A stretch of 64,000 nucleotides of DNA from assembly GCF_020497125.1 (NCBI RefSeq), contig NC_059080.1, forward strand, positions 48,425,563 to 48,489,562, given 5' to 3'. Each line of letters begins with the position of its first letter. Within the stretch, counting starts at the first letter, position 1. The notes beneath the pieces were generated by a model, which made no database searches, was not told where the DNA came from, and was given only the letters and a program-made list of their open reading frames with translations. This DNA is from Mauremys mutica (lineage: Eukaryota; Chordata; Testudines; Geoemydidae). Of the stretch, positions 24,500-36,958 are shown piece by piece. The position numbers and the translations under genes were made by a program.

Positions 24500-25699
24500 C
24501 TCTAGAAGCATGCAGTGCGACAATGAAAAGGCTCAGCAGTTGAAAAAGTGAAGAACTCTCTCACAGTATTCAAAATATGTGCATACATGACTGATGAAGC
24601 ACCAATGCAAACAGGCATCAAGTATTAAGTCATTGCATATGTTATCTTGATGTCCGTGGTAGGCCAGTAGATGCATTCTAGATGTTCAGGTTATAGAAGA
24701 CACATCAGCTGTATCTGTGACATCTTAGAAGAGTTAAATGCTTGTAAATTGAACCCCAAACAGATGGCTGCTTGTGCATTTGATGGAATTACAAACTTCT
24801 CTGGAAGACATGGTGAAGTACAAGCTTTGCTGAAAGAAAAGTGTAACCCTAATCTCTCCTATACACACTACAGAGGCCATGTACTCCAGCTAGCGCTAGT
24901 ACAAGCTGCAGAATCTTAAAAAGTCATTAAAAAGCCACAAATTTAATGGCTTTTTTTATACTCTTTTTTTCAGCAAGATTCCAAAAGGACTGAACATCTT
25001 GGAAACAAATAGAAGATACACTGGGATTGAAGTTCAAATTAGTCCAACCTGGGAAAACGTGCTTTCTCATGAGTGTTTCTTGGCTGTTGTCTTAAAATTA
25101 CTGCAACTGTTATTACTGGCTTTGGAAAGTATCCACCAAGATAGGACAGATCTAAGTAGTAAGGCTGGTGAATTACTTTTGTTACTAAGTTCAGAGAAGA
25201 CTATCGCGATTCTCTCTCTTGTAAGTCTACTGTTGAAACCACTTGGGTCATTAAACAATGTCATCCCAAGCTTCTGCTTCAACAGTAGTAGATCTTTATC
25301 CAGCAATAGAAATTGCCCTTGGATCACTCAGAGATATCCATTGAAATTGTACTAGAAGAGGCAAAGACTTCAGTCCAGAAGTTGACTAATGAAAGTACTT
25401 ATATTGACTCCTTAAGTGAAGAGGACAAGAAGTGCTTGTTAAGCCAGCTGAAAAAGTACCCAGACTTGATTCTTACAAATCCACAATAGCGATTTCTGGA
25501 TTCTGCTCAACCTTCATGTCGCTTTTACAGATGCCTGTCTTATAAAACACCTACAGTTCAGTGGAGTGAGGCACTACCAGCAATAGGGCTGCTATGTGAT
25601 CAGGACAGAATAGAGAATTTTGAACACAGAGTGGAATATCATATGACGAACGAATGAAGATTTAACTTCAACTTCTTTCTTATCACTAGTGGTTTAACC

Positions 25700-28600
25700 C
25701 AATCTTTGTGCTATGTTTCCTGGGATGAAAGAAGTAGGAATTCATCTCTTGCTATTCCCAATAACAATATCTACAGTTTAGCATACTTTTTCCTCATTGA
25801 ATAGAATTTTGTGTTCTGAAAGAAGTCGCCTTTTGCCTGATCATGAGCATATCATGAAGGCCTGGAAGTAATGGACACACAAGACGACACCAAAGAGTGC
25901 AAAGTTACTACAAGAAACCAAGACGGATGTAGATGTAGTGCTTTGTAGCAGGTTTGAGTAGCCAACTTTAATTTTTGTGATGATTTTAAAATATGAGTTA
26001 AATCTAATAAAATGGTCATGAAACATTTTTCATTTACAGTGGTGCCATACAGCCCACCTTTGCCCTCACAGTCTCAACTTTCGTCAGCGCATGCGCGCAC
26101 ACACACACACACACAAATATTCCAACAGCCCCCTAATTTCAATTCCTGAGGAAAACACTACTGGTTATCCTGCCACCATCTTTACATATGGTTGGGTGAC
26201 CAAGATGGAGGTGGTATGCACACTTTGAGTGTGCCATTAGTTGCTCATGCAAATATAGGTGTAGTACACACTGAGTGGGTGGGTCTTTATCCCAGTCTAT
26301 TGGCTGGTGCATGTAGGAGATTTCTGAGTCTACCACCACTACTAGGTACCGCAGCAAGCTCTGTAGCTGAAGCAGCAGATGCTCATGCTGTTAGTTCTGG
26401 AGGTTCCAGGTAGAGGTCCTGCTGCTGTCCTGAGTGGGGTCAATTATACAGGCATGCTAAAAGGCCAGCCAGAACTAGGTATTTGGCCCTCTAATTGGGT
26501 TGCTGCCCCTGCTTCGTCCCAGTCAGGGGTTTTGTTGGTTATGTTTTTAACGTTTTAAAACTTTAAAACAAAATAAATTGGAAGTACCAGGGTAGTTGCT
26601 GAATTTGGATGCTATGTATGTGTGTGAGTGCTTAACCCTGGGAAGCTTGAGGAGGAATTTACTTGTCTTGAGGCCTCTGTGTTGTAGATGGAAGCTGAGT
26701 TGATATCAATGAGAGTTAAGCGCCAAAACATCTTTGAGAATCTGGGCTATGACTCCTCATTCGCTCCTCCTGATTCCTTTCCCTGTGAATATGGGCCACT
26801 AGCAGAGCTGTCCTATGTTAGAAGTCATTGGCAGCTAGAACGCTGGGAAGACCTATGGAACCAGTGAGCCTTGACCTGACCTGCCTCTGTCCCGATGAGA
26901 AGCCTCTTTCCTTGGCCTGCCCTCTCTCGTGACCTGCCTTCCTTAGCTGTTGGGCCCTGAGCACTCCCTTGGCCTGGGAAGGAGCTGGGAGGGAAAATCA
27001 GGAGCTGATGCCTGCGGGAGCTGGCATGGAACCCAGGAGCATAGCATGGAGAGGTCAGCCAGTCTACTAGGGGTGGGGGCAGGGACTTTGACCCTCAATG
27101 AAGGGATGGGGCAGGCTAGGGAAGACAGAGGTGCTTTTGCTGGTGGAGCACAGGGGCTGGACCAGCCTCAGCAACATATATTCCACTCCCATCCCTCCCT
27201 AAAGAAACCTGGAGTCACAAACACTCATCCTGAGGGATGGAAGAGTTAAATATACACTGGTATAATTGCACGCTTAATGGGTTGAAAAACTGTGTGCAGT
27301 CGGGCAGGCATCACAGCAATTTCCAAAATGTAGCCCTAGGCGACTAAAGGGTATTGGTAGCCTGGGAGCAGACTGCTTGCCCGGCTAAGTGAGTCACTGC
27401 TAAGTAATCACTAGTACTGGTGGGAAGGGGCTCTTTTAAATGTTTTTTTCACTGAAAAAAGGCTTTTTCATCCCAAGCGACAGATCCACAGGAAATGGCT
27501 GTTTTCAAGTCATTCTTCCCCCCCCCCCCCCCAAGCCCCCCCACCCGGGTATTGCTGAAAAATGTTCAGCTTTTGGTGACCAAAAATGTCTTGAAAAAAC
27601 GTTTTGGTTTCTAGCAACCTAAAGCTGGAATTTCAGCTGGTTGGGCCAAACTTCACTGAAACCAAATCCTCCAAAAGCCTCTGTAGGAAACTTGCCAAAA
27701 TTGATCATTTTGTTATTTTTGTCAAGATGTCATATGGGGGGGGGGGAAATCCTGAGCAGCTCTAATAATCCAGTGATTCTCTTGCGATAAACATGGGCGA
27801 GGGAGGTTTGGGCTTAGCAAGGAAAACAAGTCTATAATGCAGTAAGGAATTGACTATAAATATATTAGTTGCTGGTCAATTTTTTTGCATCTGTATGAGG
27901 TTTGCACATCTCGCTCTCCACCACTACCTAGAGACATCTAACTCCTTGGCTTTGGTGAGCTCCTCCCCTTCCCTCATGGCTCTCTGTTATTGCCCCCCAC
28001 CAATTAGCAGCAGTCCTGGCTTGTGGGGGGTGCTGACATTTCCACTTGCAGCGCAGCAGCATCTCCTGCTGGGGGGCTGAATCCATTATCCGTTCTCTGC
28101 TATTTGAAAGAAGCAGTGAGGGCAAGTGACAGCTGCTCAGTGATGTCTTGGTGGGGTAAACACTGCACTGGGAGACGCTCGACCTAATCTGAAGGGATGG
28201 GCTGTTTTCCAGAGCTCTGGCAAAAGGCAAGTTCCCTGAGAGGTGTGCACTGATACCAGTCCTAGAGATGCTGCCCTTCAAGTGCAGCTGCAAACCCAGG
28301 CTCCTGGTTGGTTAGCAGAAAGCTGCCTCTGCCTGCCCTGCTCAGTGAAGCGAGCTCAGCATTCCCCTGGTGGAGAGCGCTCAGTATGGACTGGGCTAGA
28401 TCCTCAGCTGCTGGTCCCTTGAAGTCAGTGGGGCTCCGTGGAGTTAAAGCAGCCGAAGCTCTGTGCACAGTTGCCAGTTACATTGCCAGTGGTGCAGCTG
28501 GTGGCCGTCGGCCTGCCAAAAAGGCCCTTGTTTTGTGCCATTGGCAGTGTTGGGGCCCCAGGGCAGGGGGCTGTCACGCAGTTTCCATCCCGCTTCAGCG

Positions 28601-29863
28601 AGCCAAAGCACAGGAGAGTGAAAATGCAAACACATTGTGTGCATGTGAATCCTGGACAGCTGTATTTGGTTCACTAACCCAGCATTGCAGCAGGAAAGAA
28701 TGCAGGGGTCAGCTTTTCTGTTAGGGAACTGGCATCTGTGCGAGTTTAGCCCCTTGGGGCCAGCTTCCCGACTGCCATGTGCAGCCCCCGACCCTTGTGC
28801 ACAGTGGGTGTAAAATGCTCCTGCCAGGGGGAGTGAGTGGAGTGTTCAGACTGTGCCTGGTGTAAATCGCAACACAAGGTGCTGGGCAGCAGTGAGTCAG
28901 AGCTAGGGAGTCCCCACTGTTCACGTCCCATAGATCAATGGAGGAGCGTGGAGCGAGGTAAGTGTCTGAGCACAGGCTTGTCCTTTCCCCCTTTTGTCGA
29001 ACTCCTGGGACTTAGCATTTTTCTTACAGCCCCAGCTCCAAGAGTCATGTGATCCTGTGAGAATCCCAGCGTACTGCTCTTTTCTACGTACCCCTCTTGC
29101 CCTCCATGCCAGCAGAGAAAAGTGTGAAAGTCAGAACCCCAAAAGGCAAATTTTATTGATTTTCTTTCTTTTAAATCTCATGATCTGTAAGACAATTTCA
29201 TGACTTCTTTGGACCCTCATATAGAATTTTTGAGCGCTTGGAGTTAGTAATACTGGACTTATTCCCATTTGTTGTGATCCATACATAGGAGGAGAGATGA
29301 CCAGGCAGGCTATGGTCTCCTGTGCTGCAAGCCTAGAATCTGTCACCTTGTACATTTGGTGACTCCATTTAATAAAAGAATGAGTGATTGTGGAGAAGCT
29401 ACTTACCAGGCATGTGTGTTTTAATGATAGCTCAGTGTTCTGAGGAACTAACAGAGACAATTCAGTGTAAATTCAGATACCTATTCATTTGGGGTGTTGA
29501 AGAGAATTGCACTACAAAGTGGTGACTAGTCCTGAGATTCATGTTAAATACCCCTCTTTACCTGTGTGAAATCTCCACTTCAATCTGTACATAAGACATT
29601 TTGGGGGGTAGTGGATTCTTTGAGTTGAAGTAAAGGTCCAGGTTCTTTGGTTTGGTATGATTGAATATAAAAATGAACTACATAGTAAAGAGAATAGCTG
29701 GCCTCAACAGCCGGAGGAGTGTAGTGGATATTTACTAGCGGTCCCTGTTTGTTGAGTGTTTCATGGACAGAACAGGTGCCCAGAGGATAGTGTGGTGGGG
29801 GTGTAGATACTCCTTATAAATTTGAACAAATATATAAATGAATGATTAACTCTCTGTATTATG
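25700..29863. other. Intron 1 sequence without a recognised gene
   Basis: A (CA)n run lies at 26095-26116, a C15 run at 27518-27532 and a G run near 27736-27746. Open frames are short and on both strands. No named repeat covers most of this stretch. Confidence 0.4.
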
Positions 29864-30372
29864 GTAGCACCAGAGACCGTGACTGAGATCAGGGTTCCAG
29901 GTGGTTGGTGCTGTACCTAGTAATAGCAGCAAAGAGTCCTGTGGCACCTTATAGACTAACAGACGTTTTGGAGCATGAGCTTCCGTGGGTGAATACCCAC
30001 TTCGTCGGATGCCTGCATCCTGCATCCATCGTCGGATGCCTGCATCCTGCATCCGACGAAGTGGGTATTCACCCATGAAAGCTCATGCTCCAAAACGTCT
30101 GTTAGTCTATAAGGTGCCACAGGACTCTTTGCTGCTTTTACAGATCCAGACTAACACGGCTACCCCTCTGATACTTGATACCTAGTAATAGACATTCCCT
30201 GCCCCAAAGAGCTTCTAAAAAGACATCTAGAAATCTAAGTAGATAAAAGGTGGGAGGGGAAACTGAGGCATAGAGGGGGAAAGTGACTTGCCCACAGTCC
30301 CACAGCCAATCACCAGTAGAGCTGGAAATAGAACCAAAGTCTCCTGATACCCAGTGTCCTATCCATGCTGCC
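29864..30372 (-). repeat. MIR/CORE-SINE, antisense, split by a PLE terminus
   Basis: The antisense MIR blocks GAGGGGAAACTGAGGCATAG, GTGACTTGCCCACAGTC and TAGAGCTGGAAATAGAACC follow the PLE insert. The MIR tail (GTGCTGTACCTAGTAATAG) precedes it. The insert at 29927-30178 is flanked by a duplicated piece of this MIR. Confidence 0.75.
29927..30178. mobile_element. Head-to-head Penelope-like element terminus
   Basis: A 13-bp TSD TACCTAGTAATAG (29914-29926 and 30179-30191) bounds a 252-bp insert. Its outer arms 29927-30012 and 30049-30134 are inverted copies over about 86 bp: GCACCTTATAGACTAACAG on the left and CTGTTAGTCTATAAGGTGC on the right. The right side continues into AGACTAACACGGCTACCCC, a known turtle PLE 3' terminus. 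The centre has a 24-bp direct repeat (30004-30027 and 30031-30054). There is no coding capacity. Confidence 0.8.
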
Positions 30373-31548
30373 ACTCTGAAGTGAAAAACCCTTGGATCTG
30401 TCTTGAGGATGGTTGCTCCTAGCTGCCATTACTACTGGATGTCATGGGACATACTGTTAGTGGTGTTCTCTAGGGGATAAAATAGTGATGTTACTAAGAA
30501 TAGTGGTAACATACTGGCTGTCCAAAAGATGAGAAGCGCACCAGAGCCTTATGGCATTGTTTTGTCAGCATGATTCAGCCAAGAGACATTGGGACTACAT
30601 TCCATAGAAAATAACTTGGCGTGGGGGTGGGAGGAAGCAATAGTGAAGAATTGTAAATTGCATCTTGCACATAGTGGCGCATTGAGAAACTCTGGACTTC
30701 CATTTATTTCATGTGGATGTTTGTCCCTACCAGTCCCCATGCCCAGCTCTCCAGTTGATATTATTTCTAGAATTCTTATTCTGGAAATAAGGAATTCAAC
30801 CCTCTGTTATAGAAATCAGGGCTTCTGAGAATAATGTTTGCGGTACTAATTTATATTCTGATGGCACATGAACCTAGGTCTGAATTTCAAGCAGGGAAAG
30901 CAAAGGTCTGGTCCTTGATTTCTATTAATGCATAAATCAAGGGCTAAATCCTACACTAAAAAATTCACGCTTCAGTGGTGTTTGGCTTGGCAGCAAGCAA
31001 ACCAGGACAGCTTAAAGGAGCTAGAGTGCACTAAAAGGAAGAAAGGAGTGTGTTGAAGGGGCCCTCTGACTGGGTGTAACTTGAAAGGAAAGCTTAGCCT
31101 TTCATTAGCATAAAGACCTCTCCCTGCCAGCTCTGGGTGTGGCACGAGTAGCCATCTGCTGGAACTGTGCAATTGCATTCTGTCTCTCTGTGCTGCACGG
31201 AGGAGCATTTGGTGAGCTGTGCTCCTTGAAACATGGAGTATTTGGTCAGCTTTCTAGGCACAGTCCAGCCTCGCTCGTGCACTAGAGACTTTGTTTTGTA
31301 TATTCATGTGGTGCTTAGGTGAGAGTCCCTGAAGGACAGCTCTGTGAACATACGGCCAAAGCCCAGCCTGCTGTTGGTCCCAGCAGCACAGAGCAGTAAT
31401 GCTTGTGTAGACAAGTTGCCAATAACTTTTCACCTGCAGTGTGCCAAGCTGGGACACCTACTGCCTTAATGGCAGAGGTGCCAAGGACCTGACGTTCCTG
31501 TTGACTTAAGTTGGAGCTGTGGATCCTCCCCTTAAAATTAGGCACAAG
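30373..31548. other. Intron 1 sequence without a recognised gene
   Basis: No exon-like frame and no repeat that I can name. Confidence 0.4.
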
Positions 31549-31556
31549 GGCTCCAC

Positions 31557-32904
31557 CAGGGCCGTCCTTAGGATTTATGGTGCCCTAGGCGAGATTATTA
31601 AACTGGTGCCCCTGTGCCTGATCTGCTCTTAGCAACACAAATATAAGCTTACAGTATTGGAAAACTTGCCACATTCACGTTATTAAAACCAGTTTAACTT
31701 AATTAAGCACACTGTAATGCTGATGCACTAGCACTAAAGAAGTAGCCCTATAGAAAAAATTCTGATTTGACAGAATGATGCAAATAATATAATTTTTTTC
31801 ATTTGTCAAAATTTTATTGGAAATTTATATGAAGAGGTATTGAAACAAAGATTTGTTTTTAATTAAAAGCAATCTTTCTGGCTTTTTTGGCTGCAAAATC
31901 AATTTAATAAGCTGGGTTTCCAAACAGTGGGAAAATATAACCCTAGTTTTACTGCTAGGTAAAGCACAAAGTGACCAAAATGAAGTCAGCACAGAATCAT
32001 CTCATCTAGATTAAGGTAGCACAGAAATGTTACAGAAGTCCTATTGTGCCTTATTTTTGTTTGGCAAGACATTGGCAATAGCAGCACATTCACATGATAA
32101 AATACATGATAAATCACTGTCTCTAAAGTTCCATCAAAAACTGACATTTTCACAGCTCTAGCACGATCTGCTGTACAGATTCTTCACAAGGAAGTGCCCC
32201 ACCTAGAGTGACCAAACAGCAAGTGTGAAAAATCAGGACAGGGGGTGGGGGTGGGGGGGTAAAAGGAGCCTATATAAGAAAAAGACCTCAAAATTGGGAC
32301 TGGCCCTATAAAATAGGGATATCTGCTCACCCTACCCCAACCCCCGTCCTGATTTTTCACACATCTGGCTAACCCCAGCCCAGCCCTGTGTGACATTCCA
32401 ATCCTGGCTCACTGCCCAGGAAGTGAGTTACTTTCACTTTCATTCCTCAGCAGGCAGCCAGCCTCCTCCCCCCACATACCCCCCAGCACCTCACCCAACC
32501 CAGCCCTGACGGAGGGGAGGGAGGAGAGAGAGGGATGCTCCTGGGGAGGAGGGAGAAAGGAGGGGGTGCTCCATGGGACGGGGGGGAGAAGAATGGATGT
32601 TATGGGGGACAACAAAGGATACTGGTTCCAGAGCCGCAGAGCCTGCCTCACCTCACCTCAGCCAGGGGGAAAGAGTCACACTCACAGGTGAGCTCCTTCC
32701 CCAACCCCCTCCCCTTCCCAGAGACCCCAGCAGCCAATCCCCTCCCTCAGACTGTGCTGCATTCGGCTCTCTCTAGGACCCAGCAGCCTGCTCTTACATG
32801 CTCCACTGCTTCCCGTCTGTCCCGGCTCCCGGCAGAGTGGTGCCCCCAGACCTAGTGGTGCCCTAGGCGGCTGCCTGTTCTGCCTATGCCTAAGGACGGC
32901 CCTT
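31557..32904. mobile_element. 1.35-kb hAT-type element
   Basis: It starts CAGGGCCGTCCTTAGG and ends CCTAAGGACGGCCCTT, inverted copies except for the last base. A perfect TSD GGCTCCAC lies at 31549-31556 and 32905-32912. Sub-terminal TGCCCTAGGCG motifs are present at both ends. The left half is AT-rich and the right half GC-rich. No transposase is legible, so it is probably non-autonomous. A second MITE is nested at 32204. Confidence 0.88.
32204..32334 (-). mobile_element. hAT-type MITE, TAGGGTGACC family, nested
   Basis: It begins TAGAGTGACC and ends CTGCTCACCCTA, with internal AATCAGGACAGGGGGTGGGG shared with the 22684 copy. The TSD is not clean. A partial extra copy in the opposite orientation (CCCGTCCTGATTTTTCACAC) follows at 32335-32376. 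Confidence 0.75.
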
Positions 32905-32912
32905 GGCTCCAC

Positions 32913-33897
32913 TGAAGTCAATGAGAGTTTTGCCATTGCCGTCAAATTGGGGCTGGGATTTCACCCGAGATGTCTCAAGAGGACACCCCAAATTAGGCTG
33001 GACCCTGCACTCTGATAGGCCTATGCAGAGTCCCCTGGACTGACGGGTCTGCCCACAGGGATCAGACTGCCGGATCAGGGCCTTAGCACTCCAAATCCAA
33101 CCTGCGCCTTCTCTGGCCCTTGCCACAGGTACTGGCCATGTGCAGCTGTCATTTTGCTTGATATGATATTGACTATGCCATTAAGGGGAGATTTCAATAG
33201 GCATTTGGAGACTCAGTTCCCATTAATCAGTGGCACCAATTAGGGGGAGGTGATTCACTTGCTCATACTTCCACAGGCCACGGAGCTGGGGGTGGCCGTG
33301 GCCCAACCACTTGTAAGCAGTGGTCCCGTACTAAATCCAGAGCATTGCTCTGGCTGTGTGAGCGCAATGCCACTCAGATTTGACCTGGCTGTCCCTCCTT
33401 CCAGACAGAGGTGAGGCTGGGCCAAATGGCATTGTGACCTGGTGCATTGGGAGTCTGTTCCTGTGCGGTGGAGCATAGGGGAGGCTGCCCAGAACTCGAC
33501 ATCTGGCAGAACTGGCTCATGCACTGTGTGGGTAAGAGAGTGGGGAGACTCCCTGGCTGAGGGAGACCCAAGTCCCTGTGAGGTGCAGGGGTGTCGGGAG
33601 ACAGAACAGAGTCCCTGCCGGAGGGCAGAGACCAAATCTCCCCCCCCCCACACACACACACCCGTAATAACAGCAATGGTACCATTGCTGTTAATAGACC
33701 CTTCTCAGTAAAGTTGACTATCATTCCTACCTCTAAGTAGGCTGGGTCTGTATTTCACAGGGGATGGCCTGATGCACAGCTTAGCTCTGGATTCGCTGCC
33801 GATTGAAGGCTCTATTCTGCCACCCTTCCCCTTCCCCGTTGTGCTCAGTGGAGGGCATTACTAGTCAGTGGGAAGAATGGTGGCACTAGGATGCCAG
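32913..33897. other. Intron 1 sequence without a recognised gene
   Basis: A (C)n(AC)n run lies near 33640-33662. Competing open frames on both strands at 33255-33724 have no domain. Confidence 0.4.
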
Positions 33898-34106
33898 TAA
33901 TACCTAGCTCTGACAGCCATAGTTCTCAAAGCGCTGTACAAAGGAGGACAGCATCACTAGCCCCATTTTACAGGTGGGGAAACTGAGGCATAGAGAGGTA
34001 AGGTGACTTGCCCATGCTCACCCAGCAGGTCAGTTGCAGAGATGGGGGGGAAAAAAAAACAGGTCTCCTGAGTCCCAGTTCAATGCTCTATCCATTAGGC
34101 CATGTA
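33898..34106 (-). repeat. MIR/CORE-SINE, antisense
   Basis: CCATTTTACAGGTGGGGAAA, CTGAGGCATAGAGAGGTAAG, GTGACTTGCCCATGCTCAC and CCATTAGGCCATGT are the ordered antisense blocks. It is one of the best preserved MIRs in the window. Confidence 0.85.
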
Positions 34107-34403
34107 AAACCTGGCCCTGATTTTTCTGAAACATGGTAGCTCCATGGGTCTGGAAATGATACTCCCTTTTATCTCCCTTTCTTCAGCTCCCGGTGCTCGG
34201 GGATAATCTACATTGCTCCCCCGAAGACTGGGTTGAGTTGTTTGTTTGCGCTCCCAGATGGAGCTCGGGACCATCCTATTTATAGCTTTAAAGCTGTTGG
34301 CCAGGACACTCCAAGGGATCATCTGGAACCAGTAAAGGAGTTTATTGGCACCCATGCATTTGTAGCAATGTGATTTTTTCCAGATAAAGACGGTGGTTCT
34401 AAT

Positions 34404-36059
34404 TAGGGCTGTCAAGCAATTAAAAAAATTAATCATAATTAATCGCGCAATTAATCGCACTGTTAAACAATAATAGAACACCATTTATTTAAATATTTTT
34501 GGATGTTTTCTACATTTTCAAATATATTAATTTCACTTACAACACAGAATACAAAGTGTACAGTGCTCACTTTATTTTTATTATAAATATTTTCACTGTA
34601 AAAAACAAAAGAAATAGTATTTTCAAGTCACCTAATACAAGTACTGTAGTGCAATCTTTTCATAATGAAAGCTGAACTTACAAATGTAGAATTATGTACA
34701 AAAAATAACTGTGCTTAAAAATAAAACAATGTAAAACTTTAGAACCTACAGGTCCCCTCAGTCCTACTTCAGCCAATCGCTCAGACAAACAAGTTTGGTT
34801 ACAATTTGCAGAAGATAATGCTGCCCATGTTTTGTTTACAGTTTCACCTGAAAGTGAGAACAGGCGTTCGCATGGCATTGTTGTATCCGGCATGGCAACA
34901 TATTTACGTGCCAGATGCGCTAAAGATTCATATGTCCCTTCATGCTTCAACCACCATTCCAGAAGACATGCGTCCATGCTGATGATGGGTTCTGCTCGAT
35001 AATGAGCCAAAGCAGAGCGGACCGACGCATGTTCATTTTCATCATCTGAGTCAGATGCCACCAATAGAACGTTGATTTTCTTTTTTGATGGTTCAGGTTC
35101 TGTAGTTTCCACATCAGAGTGTTGCTCTTTTAAGACTTCTGAAAGCATTCTTCACACCTCATCCCTCTCAGATTTTGGAAGTCACTTCAGATTCTTAAAC
35201 CTGGGCTTGAGTGCTGTATCTATCCTTAGAAATCTCACATTGGTACCTTCTTTGCGTTTTGTCAAATCTGCTGTGAAAGTGTTCTTAAAATGAACATGTG
35301 CTGGGTCATCATCCGAGACAGCTATAACGTGAAATATATGGCAGAATGCAGGTAAAACAGAACAGGAGACATACAATTCTCCCCCAAGGAGTTCAGTCAC
35401 AAATTTAATTAATGCATTATTTTTTTAATGGGCATCATCAGCAAGGAAGCATATCCTCTGGAATGGTGGCCGAAGCATGAAGGGACATATGAATGTTTAG
35501 CATATCTGACATGTAAATACCTTGCAACACCAGCTACAAAAGTGCCATGCAAACATCTGTTCTTACTTTCAGCTGACATTGTAAATAAGATGCAGTCAGC
35601 AGTATCGCCTGTAAAAGTAAACAAACTTGTTTGTCTTAGCAATTGGCTGAACAAGAAGTAGGACTGAGTGAACTTTTAGGCTCTAAAGTTTTAAATTGTT
35701 TTGTTTTTGAGTGCACTTATGTGACAAAATAATCTACCTTTGTAAGTTACACTTTCACAATAAAGAGATTGCACTATAGTACTTGTATGAGGTGAATTGA
35801 AGAATACTATTTATTTTATCATTTTTACAGTGTAAATATTTATAATAAAAAATATAAAGTGAGCACTGTACACTTTGTATTCTGTGTTGTAATAGAAATC
35901 AATATATTTGAAAATGTAGAAAAACATCCAAAAATATTTAATCAATTTCAATTGATATTCTATTGTTTAACAGTATGATTAATCGCAATTAATTTTTTTA
36001 ATCGCAGTTAATTTTTTGAGTTAATCGCGTGAGTTAACTGCGATTAATCAACAGTCCTA
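34404..36059. mobile_element. Foldback hAT element with two opposed transposase C-termini
   Basis: A perfect TSD GTTCTAAT (34396-34403 and 36060-36067) bounds 1,656 bp that begin TAGGGCTGTCAAGC and end CAACAGTCCTA. Long AT-rich arms, such as TGTACAGTGCTCACTTTATT at about 34558 and AAGTGAGCACTGTACA at 35858, are inverted copies. Both arms encode the hAT C-terminal dimerisation region: minus strand 34780-35000 (WWLKHEGTYESLAHLARKYV then PCERLFSLSG) and plus strand 35436-35660 (WWPKHEGTYECLAYLTCKYL). The minus copy is open for about 150 codons. Neither is a full transposase. Confidence 0.88.
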
Positions 36060-36067
36060 GTTCTAAT

Positions 36068-36715
36068 TGTAGTGGGAGAGGTCCTCTGATTCCTAATCAC
36101 ACTGCTTGCCACGGCATATTTAGCTTGAATGGATAGTTTGTATTGCCTGAGCAATTGATGTCTGAAGTGTGTTTGTCTGAATGGTTCTTGTTTGATCGTT
36201 TTTCCTGGATTTTTTTTTGTTTGTGGTTTGTTTTTTGGTTTTGGGTTTTGGTTTTTTTTGGAAGGGGGTGGGTTAATTGTTCCTGGGTTTAATTGGGAAT
36301 TTTTTTTCATCATTGTTTTAGTTTTGTCTGTTGTTTTTACCCTTTCCCTGTGTTTGTTTTTATAGTTTATGAAACCACTTTCTGAATGAATGCGTCATCC
36401 ATGCCACATGTAATCACTGGGTGGCTCTTTGGAGTTCAGACATATGACAGCAATTAGAAATGTGGCATTCTACCCGTGAAAGGTTGGAAGACCCTTTCAG
36501 AAATGGCCACATAGGGTGTATTTGTGAAAATGTGGCCCTTGGGTTTCTTACTCTGCTTTGCCTGCACAGTGAATGTGCATTAAAAAGGAATCTGGGTGCA
36601 AAGTTTGAGAAGCAGCTGCTGTTAGTAACAGGCAGACATTTTTCAGAGTTTAACATCTTGGTTGTAGTGCTTTATTTTTTAAAACTTCAGATTGATCCTA
36701 GACAGCTACATTCTT
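36068..36715. other. Intron 1 sequence without a recognised gene
   Basis: A T/G-rich low-complexity stretch covers 36180-36360. No gene. Confidence 0.45.
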
Positions 36716-36958
36716 TGTATTATGGAGATTAGTATTCCATTGCACTAGGCGCTGTACATAAACACAGCCTGAGGCAGTCCCTCCCCCAGAGCACTTCCAA
36801 TCAAAATAGACAAGACAACAGGTGGGAGGGGAAACTGGGGCACCGAGCAATGCAGGGATTTGCCCAAGGTCACATGGCAGCTCAGTGGCAGAGTCAGAAT
36901 TGGACCCCAAATCTCCTGATTCCCAGTCCAATGCCCCATAGACCAAACCATCCTGCCT
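36716..36958 (-). repeat. MIR/CORE-SINE, antisense
   Basis: GGAGGGGAAACTGGGGCAC, TTTGCCCAAGGTCACATGGC and GTGGCAGAGTCAGAATTGGA are antisense MIR blocks. Confidence 0.8.

Larger units (their letters stand above)
23701..25690 (+). pseudogene. Decayed hAT-superfamily transposase (DUF4371-type), split by MITEs
   Basis: Pieces of a hAT transposase can be read in changing frames. An N-proximal part near 23760-23880 includes AAKHHASGLHQHAESL-like coding. A middle part at 24671-24919 carries AFDGITNFSGRHGEVQALL followed by GHVLQLALVQ. This matches the conserved C/F-D-G-x-x-N-x-S-G block with the second catalytic Asp and the following H-x-L-x-L block of hAT RNase H folds. A third part at 24999-25355 holds KAGELLLLLSSEKTIAIL. 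A last part lies near 25360-25660. Stops and frameshifts are frequent, and the MITE at 24071-24499 interrupts it. It could be an autonomous transposon or a pseudogene of a domesticated relative; the sequence does not decide. Confidence 0.65.
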
